DNA of 64,000 nt from Ewingella sp. CoE-038-23 (GCF_040419245.1 NZ_JAZHOH010000001.1:930001-994000); one strand, 5' to 3'. Counted from the stretch's first letter, positions 38,920-52,497 are shown. Notes: generated from the letters alone by a model not told the origin. Numbers and translations: made by a program.

Positions 38920-40497
38920 ATGAGCGAAAATATTCACAAGCACCGTATCCTGATCCTCGATTTCGGCTCCCAGTACACCCAACTTGTTGCACGCCGCGTG
39001 CGTGAACTGGGCGTGTACTGCGAACTCTGGGCTTGGGACGTAACCGAAGCCCAAATCCGCGAATTCAACCCGAACGGTATTATCCTGTCCGGTGGCCCGG
39101 AAAGTACCACCGCCACCGACAGCCCGCGCGCACCGGACTATGTGTTCGAAGCTGGCGTACCGGTTCTCGGCGTATGCTACGGCATGCAGACCATGGCAAT
39201 GCAACTTGGCGGCCATGTTGAAGGTTCCAACGAGCGTGAGTTCGGCTATGCGCAGGTTGAAGTTCAGACCGAAAGCGCGCTGATCCGCGACATTCAGGAC
39301 GCCCTGAGCGACAGCGCCAAGCCGCTGCTCGACGTATGGATGAGCCACGGCGACAAAGTCACCGCCATCCCATCTGACTTCGTGACCGTTGCCAGCACCG
39401 ATACCTGCCCGTTTGCCATTATGGCTAACGAGGAAAAACGCTTCTACGGCGTACAGTTCCACCCAGAAGTAACGCACACCCGTCAGGGCCTGCGCATTCT
39501 GGAGCGTTTCGTGATGGACATTTGCCAGTGCGAAGCCCTGTGGACCCCGGCTAAAATCATCGAAGACGCCGTTGAACGCCTGCGCGAACAAGTCGGCAAC
39601 GACCATGTGATCCTCGGCCTGTCCGGCGGCGTGGACTCTTCTGTTACTGCTATGCTGCTGCATCGCGCCATCGGCGACCGTCTGACCTGTGTGTTTGTCG
39701 ACAACGGCCTGCTGCGTCTGAACGAAGCCGATCAGGTGCTGGAAATGTTCGGCGACCGTTTCGGTCTGAACATCGTTCACGTGGCTGCGGAAGATCGCTT
39801 CCTGTCTGCTCTGGCCGGCGTTGATGAGCCAGAGGCTAAGCGTAAAATCATTGGTCGCGTGTTCGTTGAAGTGTTCGACGAAGAAGCCTGCAAACAAGAA
39901 GAAGTGAAATGGCTGGCACAGGGCACCATCTACCCTGACGTGATTGAGTCTGCGGCTTCTGCCACCGGCAAAGCGCACGTCATCAAGTCACACCACAACG
40001 TGGGTGGCCTGCCGAAAGAGATGAAACTGGGTCTGGTTGAGCCGCTGAAAGAGCTGTTCAAAGACGAAGTGCGCAAAATCGGTCTGGAACTCGGCCTGCC
40101 GTACGACATGCTTTTCCGTCACCCGTTCCCGGGTCCAGGTTTAGGCGTTCGCGTATTGGGCGAAGTGAAGAAAGAGTACTGCGACCTGCTGCGTCGCGCC
40201 GATGCTATCTTCATCGAAGAGCTGCATAAAGCCGACCTGTACAACAAAGTCAGCCAGGCCTTCACCGTCTTCCTGCCGGTTCGCTCCGTCGGCGTGATGG
40301 GCGATGGCCGTAAATATGACTGGGTGGTTTCTCTGCGCGCAGTAGAAACCATCGACTTCATGACTGCTCACTGGGCGCACCTGCCGTACGATTTCCTCGG
40401 CCGCTGCTCCAACCGCATCATCAACGAAGTCGACGGCATCTCCCGCGTGGTTTACGACATCTCCGGTAAACCGCCAGCTACGATTGAGTGGGAATAA
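38920..40497 (+). CDS. guaA: GMP synthase (glutamine-hydrolysing)
   Basis: Converts XMP to GMP. Class I glutaminase domain with nucleophile [10 protein letters not shown] (Cys86) and the QFHPEVTH His-Glu pair; the ATP-pyrophosphatase domain has P-loop [10 protein letters not shown]; the C-terminal dimerisation domain ends in [11 protein letters not shown] 38920 gives 525 residues as in E. coli; the frame open upstream is not conserved. Confidence 0.98.
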   Translation: MSENIHKHRILILDFGSQYTQLVARRVRELGVYCELWAWDVTEAQIREFNPNGIILSGGPESTTATDSPRAPDYVFEAGVPVLGVCYGMQTMAMQLGGHVEGSNEREFGYAQVEVQTESALIRDIQDALSDSAKPLLDVWMSHGDKVTAIPSDFVTVASTDTCPFAIMANEEKRFYGVQFHPEVTHTRQGLRILERFVMDICQCEALWTPAKIIEDAVERLREQVGNDHVILGLSGGVDSSVTAMLLHRAIGDRLTCVFVDNGLLRLNEADQVLEMFGDRFGLNIVHVAAEDRFLSALAGVDEPEAKRKIIGRVFVEVFDEEACKQEEVKWLAQGTIYPDVIESAASATGKAHVIKSHHNVGGLPKEMKLGLVEPLKELFKDEVRKIGLELGLPYDMLFRHPFPGPGLGVRVLGEVKKEYCDLLRRADAIFIEELHKADLYNKVSQAFTVFLPVRSVGVMGDGRKYDWVVSLRAVETIDFMTAHWAHLPYDFLGRCSNRIINEVDGISRVVYDISGKPPATIEWE

Positions 40498-40538
40498 CCC
40501 CCCAACCGCAGCCAGCCTGACGGCGTTCAAATAAAACT

Positions 40539-40565
40539 AAAGCCCGCAATCGCGGGCTTTTTTTT
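40539..40565. terminator. Terminator after guaA
   Basis: AAAGCCCGC pairs with GCGGGCTTT around AATC, followed by five more Ts. Confidence 0.92.
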
Positions 40566-40602
40566 GTACTGAATTCAGCAAGCAGCCATCAACCATCAAC
40601 AA

Positions 40603-42938
<2,336 letters not shown>

Positions 42939-43275
42939 GTGGTTAATTCCTTCTGAGTTTTTATTTCTGCACAGTGAAAGAATTCAATCTTATTTATTTT
43001 TAATTATTCGTTCTGAAAGCGAATAAAAGCTTAATCAATTGAAAGGAGGGTAGGCAATGTTGTGCCTCATCTTGAATTGCACCTCTTTTGCACTTCTTTA
43101 ACATTAGGTTATACAAAGAGTTATGTCTTCTTTCAGAGGCTTAAAGATGGGAGGTGCATTTATTATCTGATTTGTGAACCACTTTTTTGAGCGGAACTGT
43201 GATCAATATGACGCTAGGGGACCAAACCCAAGCGTCGGATTTGGTCGATTAAATTAAATAACTTTTATTGAGCCA
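42939..43275. other. 337-base intergenic region, bglK promoter and gntR 3' end
   Basis: No credible gene. It holds the bglK promoter (minus strand), an interlocked inverted-repeat pair at 43210-43246, a CRP-like half-site (TGTGATC at 43198-43204), and inverted repeat AGGCA/TGCCT around 43050-43070. The element GGTTATACAAAG (43108-43119) closely resembles GGTATACAAAG at the gntR start (minus strand, about 43983-43993), so both may be GntR operators. Confidence 0.55.
43210..43246. repeat. Two interlocked inverted repeats (pseudoknot topology)
   Basis: Stem A: GACGCT (43210-43215) with AGCGTC (43231-43236). Stem B: GACCAAA (43220-43226) with TTTGGTC (43240-43246). The 5' arm of B lies in the loop of A, so the RNA could form an H-type pseudoknot or two alternative hairpins. 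It lies 30-65 bases beyond the gntR stop on the minus strand. Confidence 0.6.
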
Positions 43276-43995
43276 TTAAGCTGGCTGGCGGGCCATCTTG
43301 CGCGGAAGGAAATACTTCACTTGGAATTCAAACACATTGGTATAGAGGATGGAAAAATCGATGGGCGCATGGTTGGCATCAACAGATTGGGTTTCCATTC
43401 TGATAATTGGATCCCGGACGCTGATATTGAGCATTTTGGCCACTTCGAGGGGAGGAAGCACGGGGTGGAGTGATTCATAGCAGCCGTGTATTTTGACGCC
43501 ACACTCATGCTCGATATAGAAAAACTTGGATTTTTTCATATGGTTAATCGTCAAATCTGGGAAGCGATTAACCGAAAGCCACGTCTCCTCCAGTTGCATC
43601 GGAACATTGTCGATGTAACGCAGCCGCTTGGCATAATAAACCGGTTCGCCGATAGCTAAATGCAGACGGCTGGCAATGTCCTCTGAGGCCTGCTGCAATT
43701 CAAATCGCAATACCTGGCTAGTCGGTTTTTTCCCTTCGCTTTTGGCAATCTCGGTAAAACTGTCCAGGTGGGTGACCGAGGCTTGAAAATGTTTATTGCG
43801 CAGATAGGTGCCCGAGCCGTGCCTACGCTCAATAAGTTCCTCATCTTCAAGAACTTTCAGCGCCTTTCTCATGGTATTTCGCGACACATTATAAAGTTTA
43901 GCCAGCTCTATTTCCGCCGGAAAGATATCGCCAATATTGTATGTCGGACTACTAATTCTTTTTTTTAGTAAGTTCACAATATCTTTGTATACCAC
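43276..43995 (-). CDS. GntR/HutC family regulator of the beta-glucoside locus
   Basis: N-terminal GntR winged helix (VYKDIVNLLKKRI, IELAKLYNVSRNTMRKALKVLEDEELIERRHGSGTYL) and C-terminal UTRA ligand domain (PVYYAKRLRYIDNVPMQLEETWL). 239 residues from a GTG start with AGGAGG upstream. Divergent from the PTS genes and upstream of bglK-bglA, so it probably represses both arms and is relieved by a phospho-sugar such as cellobiose-6-phosphate or glucose-6-phosphate (inference from the UTRA family). Confidence 0.88.
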   Translation of the reverse strand: MVYKDIVNLLKKRISSPTYNIGDIFPAEIELAKLYNVSRNTMRKALKVLEDEELIERRHGSGTYLRNKHFQASVTHLDSFTEIAKSEGKKPTSQVLRFELQQASEDIASRLHLAIGEPVYYAKRLRYIDNVPMQLEETWLSVNRFPDLTINHMKKSKFFYIEHECGVKIHGCYESLHPVLPPLEVAKMLNISVRDPIIRMETQSVDANHAPIDFSILYTNVFEFQVKYFLPRKMARQPA

Positions 43996-44149
43996 TTTTG
44001 AACCTCCTTAATTCTTTATAAAACAGTAAACTACAAGTTTCCGAGACAAAAAATTAATCACACGTTCATTTTTATCTATTTTTTTAAACAACTCCGCTCT
44101 TACTAACTGTGATCGCAATGGCAATTTCTTTCATTGAAATTCATTAAGT

Positions 44150-44162
44150 TACCCGACGGGTA
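44150..44162. promoter_or_regulatory. Palindrome in the gntR/PTS intergenic region
   Basis: TACCCGACGGGTA is a perfect 13-base palindrome 31 bases before the IIB start codon. It is a candidate operator. A TGTGATC motif (44108-44114) upstream could be part of a weak CRP site. Confidence 0.45.
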
Positions 44163-44192
44163 GACCATCAACATATATTAATTGGGTGACAA

Positions 44193-44507
44193 ATGAAGAA
44201 TATTTTATTGGTATGCGCTGCTGGCATGTCCACCAGTATGCTGGTCAAGCGAATGAGAGAACACGCCGAGGCGGGAAACGTTGCTGTAAATATCGACGCT
44301 TTTTCCGTTCCTGAGGCCAAGGAAAAAATAAAAAGAAATGAGGCTGACGTTGTCCTATTAGGACCGCAGGTTCGCTTCCAAAAAAGTGAAATAGAAACTG
44401 CTGCTCAAGGGAAAATCCCCGTTGCGGTGATCGATATGAAACATTATGGGCAGATGGATGGTAAAGCCGTTTTAGAGAGTGCTTTAGCGCTTTTGTCAGG
44501 CAACTAA
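44193..44507 (+). CDS. PTS Lac family IIB component
   Basis: Phosphocarrier (104 aa) with the active Cys8 in LLVCAAGMSTSMLV, the signature of cellobiose/chitobiose IIB proteins. It receives phosphate from IIA (46020-46331) and passes it to sugar bound by IIC. First gene of the PTS operon; a 170-base gap with hairpins separates it from IIC. The surrounding DNA is more AT-rich than the chromosomal backbone. Confidence 0.93.
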   Translation: MKNILLVCAAGMSTSMLVKRMREHAEAGNVAVNIDAFSVPEAKEKIKRNEADVVLLGPQVRFQKSEIETAAQGKIPVAVIDMKHYGQMDGKAVLESALALLSGN

Positions 44508-44588
44508 ACTATTACGCTGTAGATAATTAAAAAATAAATTAAATTTCACCGAGGTGTATTTCGGTGATTGCTTATGGACACAATATAG

Positions 44589-44622
44589 TCAGGCGGCTTT
44601 TAAAAATATAATGCCTGATTTT
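44589..44622 (+). other. Hairpins in the IIB-IIC gap
   Basis: TCAGGC (44589-44594) pairs with GCCTGA (44613-44618), followed by four Ts. Just upstream, TCACCGA (44546-44552) pairs with TCGGTGA (44561-44567). Together they may attenuate transcription or stabilise the IIB mRNA end. Confidence 0.45.
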
Positions 44623-44677
44623 ATCAACTGATCAAAGTGCACGTTTAATAATTCATTCTACTATAAAAGGACTCATC

Positions 44678-46000
44678 ATGAGTTTAATGAATGCCTTTGA
44701 ACGCGGTATGGAGAAGATCCTTGTTCCAATCGCGATTAAATTAAATTCTCAGATACACGTCTCTGCTATTCGCGATGCGTTTATTTTGTCATTCCCCATC
44801 GTAATGGCAAGCTCCCTTATCGTGTTAATTAACTTTGCGATTCTCTCGCCGGAAGGCTTTATTGCTTCTATTCTGCATTTGGGGACGATATTCCCGAATT
44901 TAGCCGAAGCACAAAATATCTTTGCGCCGGTGATGAATGGCTCGGTGAATATCATGTCCATTATGATCACCTTTCTGGTAGCAAGAAATATCGCGATTAG
45001 CTATCAGCAGGATGACCTATTATGTGGTCTGACGGCCATCGGCGCTTTCTTTGTGGTTTATACCCCTTATCATATGGAAGGGGAGCAAGCCTATTTAACC
45101 ACGCAATATCTGGGTCCACAGGGGCTATTTGTTGCCATTATAGTGGCGATGCTGACCAGCGAGATTTTCTGCCGTCTGGCGCGCAACCCTAAAATTACCA
45201 TCACCATGCCGGACACGGTTCCGCCAGCCGTGGCGCGCTCCTTTAAAGTCCTTATCCCCATTTTCTTCGTGATGGTGTTTTTCTCGGTGGTTAACTACTG
45301 CCTGACGAAAATATCACCCAATGGCCTGAACGAGCTAATTTACAACTTCATTCAAGCCCCGCTGAAAAATATGGGCACCAATATCGTAACGGTTCTAATA
45401 CTTGGCGTGGTGGCTAACTTCCTCTGGGTGCTGGGAATTCATGGCCCGAACACCGTAGCGGCGGTCCGTGAAACGATTTTCTCCGAAGCCAATCTAGAAA
45501 ATCTCTCTTTCGCCGCCAACAACGGCACCACTTGGGGCGCACCATATCCCATCACCTGGGGCGGCATTAACGATGCCTTCGCCAACTATGGTGGTTCGGG
45601 CATGACGCTGGGTCTGGTGCTGGCGATTTTTATTGCCTCGCGCCGCGCTGATTATCGCGATATGGCAAAAATGGCCTTTGTGCCAGGGTTGTTTAATATC
45701 AATGAGCCGATTATTTTTGGCCTGCCCATCGTGCTTAACCCCATTCTTATTATTCCCTTTATTATGGCGCCGTTTGTTAACTCCATTGTTGGCTATTTCT
45801 TTGTGAGCTTGGAAATTATCCCGCCAATTGCTTATGCCGTCCCTTGGACAACGCCCGGACCGCTAATTGCATTCTTTGGGACAGGAGGGAACTGGATGGC
45901 GCTATTTGTCGGCATGCTCTGCCTGGCGATATCGACGTTAATTTATTTACCGTTCGTCATCGCTGCAAATAAGGTTAACGCCGCGCAGGCAGCACAATAA
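44678..46000 (+). CDS. PTS Lac family IIC permease
   Basis: Integral membrane sugar channel (440 aa) of the lactose/cellobiose PTS family. Many TM helices, with the family segments HVSAIRDAFILSFPIVMASSL (part), WVLGIHGPNTV, and FNINEPIIFGLPIVLNPILIIPF near the substrate site. Best guess for substrate is cellobiose or another beta-glucoside, given bglA. AAAGG lies seven bases before the ATG. Confidence 0.93.
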   Translation: MSLMNAFERGMEKILVPIAIKLNSQIHVSAIRDAFILSFPIVMASSLIVLINFAILSPEGFIASILHLGTIFPNLAEAQNIFAPVMNGSVNIMSIMITFLVARNIAISYQQDDLLCGLTAIGAFFVVYTPYHMEGEQAYLTTQYLGPQGLFVAIIVAMLTSEIFCRLARNPKITITMPDTVPPAVARSFKVLIPIFFVMVFFSVVNYCLTKISPNGLNELIYNFIQAPLKNMGTNIVTVLILGVVANFLWVLGIHGPNTVAAVRETIFSEANLENLSFAANNGTTWGAPYPITWGGINDAFANYGGSGMTLGLVLAIFIASRRADYRDMAKMAFVPGLFNINEPIIFGLPIVLNPILIIPFIMAPFVNSIVGYFFVSLEIIPPIAYAVPWTTPGPLIAFFGTGGNWMALFVGMLCLAISTLIYLPFVIAANKVNAAQAAQ

Positions 46001-46019
46001 TAGATCAAGGAGAAGCAAG

Positions 46020-46331
46020 ATGTTTGCTGATGAAAGTACCGTTATGGAGTTACTTATCTACGCCGGTCAGGCGCGTTCCGATGCCATGGAGGCGATACGT
46101 GCCTCACGCCAAAAATTATGGGACGAGGCTGAACAGCTAATGGCCTCGTCGGAAGCGGCCTGTCGCGAGGCACACAAAATCCAAACAGCGCTTATTGGGC
46201 AGGATGAAGGTTGCGGAAAAATAAACGTCAACCTGATTCTGGTTCATGCTCAAGACCATTTAATGACCGCCATGCTGTGTCAGGATTTAGCAAAAGAGAT
46301 TATTAGTTTACGAAAAGAAGTCTTTGCTTAA
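46020..46331 (+). CDS. PTS Lac family IIA component
   Basis: 103-residue helical phosphocarrier. The phosphorylated His is in the motif LVHAQDHLMTAML (second His), as in E. coli ChbA. AAGGAG is present; 19 bases after IIC. Confidence 0.93.
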   Translation: MFADESTVMELLIYAGQARSDAMEAIRASRQKLWDEAEQLMASSEAACREAHKIQTALIGQDEGCGKINVNLILVHAQDHLMTAMLCQDLAKEIISLRKEVFA

Positions 46332-46374
46332 TTTCACCCGCCTTTAGTCGTAAAGGCTAAAGGCAAAATAATAA

Positions 46375-48069
<1,695 letters not shown>

Positions 48070-48087
48070 TGGTTTGGTAAACTGTTT

Positions 48088-48110
48088 AGCCCGCAAACGC
48101 GGGCTTTTTT
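48088..48110. terminator. Terminator after the porin gene
   Basis: AGCCCGC pairs with GCGGGCT around AAAC, followed by five Ts. Confidence 0.92.
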
Positions 48111-48131
48111 ATGCCTTCCCTCAAGCCAACT

Positions 48132-48749
48132 TCAATTAAAAAACGCCAGCTTAATCGCGAAGATAGCGAGGAACAGCCCGGCGGTTTTTTCCAGCAGGAA
48201 GATCATGCCGGGGCGGGCTTTGACCTTTTCGGCCAGTGATGAAGTCAGGGCAATCATAATGGTGCCGTAGATTAGCGTCAGTATGGCGGCGGTGCCCGCC
48301 AGCGTGGCGAAAGTTAGCAGGCCCTGGCTGTGAGCCGGGTCGATAAACAGTGGCAAGAACATTACGTAAAAAAGAATCGGTTTGGGATTGGTCAGGGTGA
48401 TGACCACGCCTTGCAGGAAAGGCGTTCTCTTGCGCGTCACCGGCGGGGGAGGGGCGCTGATGCGCGACTTCATCAGCAGTTGTGCGCCGAGCCACAGCAG
48501 ATAGGCCGCCCCCAGCCATTTGATAGCCTGAAACACATGGGGAGAGGATTCCAGCAGGGCTGCCACGCCTGCAATCGCCAGCCACAGCAGCACCTGATCG
48601 CCGAAAATGATTCCAAACAGGCTGAGCAATCCGTTGCGCGGCCCGCCTTTGCTGGTGCTGGTGATCAGTACTAGATTGCCCGGCCCTGGGATAATTAACA
48701 TAAAAATGAATGACAGGACGAAGGTCCCGTAGTTGATGATGCCCGGCAT
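48132..48749 (-). CDS. LysE/RhtB family amino-acid exporter
   Basis: 205-residue six-TM efflux protein. The N-terminal FIMLIIPGPGNLVLITSTS-like stretch and the NPKPILFYVMFLPLF helix are family hallmarks. The substrate is unknown; relatives export homoserine, threonine, leucine or similar. Divergent from a LysR regulator 202 bases away, which may control it. Confidence 0.88.
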   Translation of the reverse strand: MPGIINYGTFVLSFIFMLIIPGPGNLVLITSTSKGGPRNGLLSLFGIIFGDQVLLWLAIAGVAALLESSPHVFQAIKWLGAAYLLWLGAQLLMKSRISAPPPPVTRKRTPFLQGVVITLTNPKPILFYVMFLPLFIDPAHSQGLLTFATLAGTAAILTLIYGTIMIALTSSLAEKVKARPGMIFLLEKTAGLFLAIFAIKLAFFN

Positions 48750-48951
48750 GCTCAGATGTCCTTTAAAAACTTATTGCTTAAGGTGATTTCTTATTGGTTT
48801 GGTCTATCGGAGAGGGGAGTGACGTTCCCGCTCTGCCTACATCATGAAAATCCCTCCCATGACCGGCAACCGAAAATCGTGATATGTTTGGTTCTTCTAT
48901 GAAGAAATTCGATTTGTCATGGCAACATGGCTCAGATAACTGACTGATAAT

Positions 48952-49872
48952 ATGTCTAAGATAAAGCTCAATCAGCTGGAAATGCTGATTGCGGTAGTGG
49001 AAAACAACGGTTTTAGCGCCGCCGCTGCGGTATTAGGCTGTACGCAGTCGCGCATCAGTCACGCCATTGCCGAGCTGGAGCAGCACCTCAAGACTCGACT
49101 ATTACACCGTTCTCGCACAGGTTGTGTACCGACTCCGGCTTGTACTCGCATCCTGCAAGATGCGCAAAAAGTGATGCAACTGCTGGCGAGCATTGAGCAA
49201 GTCGCCGCAGAGATGCCGCAAATCGCTGGCCGACTGCGCGTCGCCTGCTTTCGCAGCGCGACGGCTTATATCCTGCCACCCTGTCTGGAAGCGTTGGCGA
49301 AGTCGTGGCCGGACATTCATCTGGACATTGATGATAGCGCCACCGAGTACCACCACATCGACGAAGCCGTGGCGTCGGGCCGCGCCGATATTGGTGTGAC
49401 GATAAACGGTCAGTTGCCCGATATGCACAGCGTGCCCTATGTCAGCGACCCTTATGTGTTGATGATCCCGCGCTCGTTCCGGCTAAAACATCCGTTAAGC
49501 TGGCAGCAGCTGGAAACTCTGCCTTTCATCCAGCCCAGCGTGAATACATTGACCACGGTGATTGAACGATGTCGTGAAATGGGCCTGCGCAATGAGGCCA
49601 CGCACAAACTTGCCAGCGATAGCGGCATTGTTGGGCTGGTAAATCAGGGGATTGGTTTTTCGGTTATGCCGTGGCTGTCGGTGCTGCCGGTGCCTGAAAA
49701 TATCCGTATTCTGGAGTTGCCTCAGCCCTTGCGCCGCCACTCTTACATCATAACTCGCGCCGAAAATCGCCACGACCGGCTTATCTCAACCCTGATTAAT
49801 TTCCTACGAGATAAATCCCTGATCCGCACCACCAGCGTCTGGCGCTCCGGGATGATGGCCTTGGATTATTGA
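48952..49872 (+). CDS. LysR family regulator
   Basis: 306 residues with the N-terminal LysR HTH (LNQLEMLIAVVENNGFSAAA, TQSRISHAIAELE) and a substrate-binding domain (VSDPYVLMIPRSF, GIGFSVMPWL). Located between the LysE exporter (divergent) and the NepI-like exporter (downstream, same strand), so either is a possible target. Only a weak ribosome site precedes the ATG. Confidence 0.88.
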   Translation: MSKIKLNQLEMLIAVVENNGFSAAAAVLGCTQSRISHAIAELEQHLKTRLLHRSRTGCVPTPACTRILQDAQKVMQLLASIEQVAAEMPQIAGRLRVACFRSATAYILPPCLEALAKSWPDIHLDIDDSATEYHHIDEAVASGRADIGVTINGQLPDMHSVPYVSDPYVLMIPRSFRLKHPLSWQQLETLPFIQPSVNTLTTVIERCREMGLRNEATHKLASDSGIVGLVNQGIGFSVMPWLSVLPVPENIRILELPQPLRRHSYIITRAENRHDRLISTLINFLRDKSLIRTTSVWRSGMMALDY

Positions 49873-49991
49873 TAATGCCCTCGAGCAATGAGGGCCTTTC
49901 TCCTCAGGTCGAAGTTCATTACCCGCTAAAACTGTGTTCTCCCGACTAGTCATTTTATGCCTTTGGTGTCTTTTTAGCCGCTCCCCTCATT

Positions 49992-50007
49992 GTGTAACGC
50001 GTTACAC
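49992..50007. promoter_or_regulatory. LacI-family operator upstream of the NepI-like exporter
   Basis: GTGTAACGCGTTACAC is a perfect 16-base palindrome with a central CG, typical of LacI/GalR operators. It lies about 95-105 bases before the exporter start. The LacI regulator encoded just downstream (51417-52412) is the obvious candidate to bind it. Confidence 0.65.
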
Positions 50008-50101
50008 CTAATCTAAGATGCCACGACAATGAAAGGTGAGCGCCGTTAAGTTTTGCGACTAAAACGCCATCGTGCCGCCTGCTGAGCATCCTCAACATTT
50101 G

Positions 50102-51328
50102 ATGAATCCTATGAACTCAACTTCAACATCAACTGATTCACAGACTGCGATTTACCCTGCGTGGGGCGCGGTATTCGCTATGGCGATGGGCGTTTTCAGT
50201 CTGGTCACGGCGGAGTTTTTGCCTGCCAGTTTATTAACCCCGATGGCAATCGGATTGCATATGTCAGAAGGGTTGGCCGGGCAGGCCGTGACCACCACGG
50301 CGGCCGTGGCGTTGGTCACCAGCCTGCTGATTTCAGCCGCGACCAAGGGGATTGATCGTAAATACGTGCTGCTGGCTTTCTCATTACTGCTGGTGGTCGC
50401 TAACCTGTTCGTGGCGCTGGCGAATGGCTTTACTGCCGTGTTGATTGGCCGAGTGCTGTTGGGTGTCGCGCTGGGCGGTTTTTGGACCATGGCCGCGGCC
50501 ACGACAATGCGACTGGTGCCTGAAGATAAAGTGCCAAGGGCGCTGTCGATTATCTTTAGCGGCGTGTCCGTTGCCACTATCGCGGCGGCGCCAATGGGTA
50601 GCTACTTTGGCAATCTGTTCGGCTGGCGCAGCGTGTTTTTTGCCGCCAGTGCGCTGGGCGCGGTGACTTTTGTCGCCCAGTTGCTGACCCTGCCATCACT
50701 GCCTGCTAAAGGCAGCGCCGGGTTGAAAACCATTATCGACGTGCTGCGCCGTCCCGCGGTCGGCATTGCTATGGTGGCGACCATTCTGGTCTTCACCGGC
50801 CACTTTATTTTCTTCACCTATATGCGAGCTGCTTTGGAGCAGGCGGCAGGCGTCGGCGTGAATACGCTGTCGGCGATTCTGTTGGGCTTTGGGGTAGCGA
50901 ACTTTATCGGCACGGCGCTGGCTGGCCGAGTGCTTGAGCATCGGCTGCGTTTAATGCTGATTGCCATGCCCGCGCTGATGGCCGTTCTTGCGGCTCTGTT
51001 AGCGCTCTTCGGCTCATCTTCGGTGCTGGACTTCGTGCTGGTGGCGCTGTGGGGCATGGCCTTTGGTGGCGTTCCCGTTGCCTGGTCAACCTGGGTAACG
51101 CGCGCAGTGCCCGACGAAGCAGAAAGCGCCGGTGGTCTGATTGTGGCGGCGATTCAGTTGGCCATCAGCCTCGGTGCGGCCTTTGGTGGAGTGATGTTTG
51201 ACCTCAACGGGGCCAACGGCATCTTCTCCTCTTCGGCGGTGATCTTACTGCTCGCCATGCTGCTGATTATGTACAGCGTACCCTCAAAAGCACCGGCACA
51301 GGGCGCCAAAGCCCAGAGTTTTCATTGA
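50102..51328 (+). CDS. NepI-like MFS efflux protein
   Basis: Twelve-TM drug/nucleoside efflux MFS. EFLPASLLTPMAIGLHMSEG, the RVLLGVALGGFWTMAAATTMRL-like helix 4 and VAWSTWVTRA resemble E. coli NepI, an exporter of purine ribonucleosides. The start is ambiguous: ATG 50102 (408 aa) is used here, ATG 50111 is equally possible, and none has a strong Shine-Dalgarno. A perfect LacI-type palindrome lies upstream. Confidence 0.82.
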   Translation: MNPMNSTSTSTDSQTAIYPAWGAVFAMAMGVFSLVTAEFLPASLLTPMAIGLHMSEGLAGQAVTTTAAVALVTSLLISAATKGIDRKYVLLAFSLLLVVANLFVALANGFTAVLIGRVLLGVALGGFWTMAAATTMRLVPEDKVPRALSIIFSGVSVATIAAAPMGSYFGNLFGWRSVFFAASALGAVTFVAQLLTLPSLPAKGSAGLKTIIDVLRRPAVGIAMVATILVFTGHFIFFTYMRAALEQAAGVGVNTLSAILLGFGVANFIGTALAGRVLEHRLRLMLIAMPALMAVLAALLALFGSSSVLDFVLVALWGMAFGGVPVAWSTWVTRAVPDEAESAGGLIVAAIQLAISLGAAFGGVMFDLNGANGIFSSSAVILLLAMLLIMYSVPSKAPAQGAKAQSFH

Positions 51329-51416
51329 GTAAACTGCGAGAGGCGTGATCGTTTTTGCACCTGGAGACATGTTATCCTGCGACTGTTTCAAGACCTTTAT
51401 CTCAAGAGAAGGCAAC

Positions 51417-52412
51417 ATGAGCAGGATAAACATACGGCAAGTGGCGAAGGCTGCGGGTGTTTCGACCGCGACTGTATCGCGGGTGATTAATGGCACCGGG
51501 CCGGTAAAGCCAGAAACTCGTGAAAAAGTCATGCGCGTCGTTGAGCAGGAAGGCTTTTATCCTAATCGTCTCGGTCAAAAGTTGAGGAATTCCCACAGCG
51601 GCATGCTGTTGGTAATGGTTTCAAGTATTGGCAATCCGTTCTGTGCGCTGGTGGTCTGCGGAATCGAGTCCGAGGCCGAGCGGCGCGGATATCACATCAT
51701 TCTGTGCAATTCAGAATCCAGCCCGCAGCGGGAAGCCGCCTACCTGAAGTTGCTGCACGAGCGCACCGTGGACGGCGTGATCACCATGGATGCCACCACC
51801 CAAATTGATGCGCTGAAAGAGCATATTGGCCACCACCCTTGGGTGCAGTGTGGTGAGTACAAGCAGGGCGCTACGCCTTTTGTTTCTATCGATAGTTATT
51901 CCGCTGCCCGTGCCGCCGTCGACCATTTAGTTCAATCCGGCAAAAAGCGTATCGCGATGATCAGCGCCCGCGAAGGCTATAAGTACGCGCAAGAGCGTGA
52001 GCAGGGCTATCTCGACAGTCTCGCCGAGGCTGGGCTGTCATGGCATAAAATCGTGCATGCCCGCAATGTGATGAGCTTCGCCGAGGGGGCAACCGCCTAT
52101 GAGGTACTCATGTCCGGCGAAGAGCCATGCGACGCGATTTTTGGTATTTCAGATATGCTGGCCTGTGGCGCACTTAACGCCGCGGTGAAAGCCGGAATAG
52201 CTATCCCCGATCAGCTGGCGCTGGTGGGTTTTGACGGCGTGCCCTGTTCTGAAATCACATTGCCAATGCTAACCACTATTCAGCAGCCGATGTTGGAGAT
52301 GGGGTGTAGAAGCGCGGGATTGTTAATCGATCAGATTGAAGGGAAGGCGTTGACCAGCCACGAAAGCGAGCTTCTTCTCCCTTGGAATCTGGTTCCGAGG
52401 GATTCCACCTGA
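51417..52412 (+). CDS. LacI family regulator, CytR/PurR-like
   Basis: 331 residues from ATG 51417 (AGAGAAGG upstream). HTH NIRQVAKAAGVSTATVSRVI; hinge RLGQKLRNSHSG; effector domain with CDAIFGISDMLACGAL and DQLALVGFDGVPCSEI. It begins 89 bases after the NepI-like exporter and is probably its repressor, using the palindrome at 49992-50007. If so, a nucleoside or base may be the inducer (inference). Confidence 0.88.
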   Translation: MSRINIRQVAKAAGVSTATVSRVINGTGPVKPETREKVMRVVEQEGFYPNRLGQKLRNSHSGMLLVMVSSIGNPFCALVVCGIESEAERRGYHIILCNSESSPQREAAYLKLLHERTVDGVITMDATTQIDALKEHIGHHPWVQCGEYKQGATPFVSIDSYSAARAAVDHLVQSGKKRIAMISAREGYKYAQEREQGYLDSLAEAGLSWHKIVHARNVMSFAEGATAYEVLMSGEEPCDAIFGISDMLACGALNAAVKAGIAIPDQLALVGFDGVPCSEITLPMLTTIQQPMLEMGCRSAGLLIDQIEGKALTSHESELLLPWNLVPRDST

Positions 52413-52497
52413 TAAAGCCAGTGGTGTTTATGCCGCCATTCGTGACTGTTTATTCAGGCATTGATGTCAGATCAATGCCTCTTCAGGGAACCAATTT

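Noticed and set aside
38893..39978. Minus-strand open frame of 361 codons opposite guaA
   Set aside because: Shadow of the highly conserved guaA gene.
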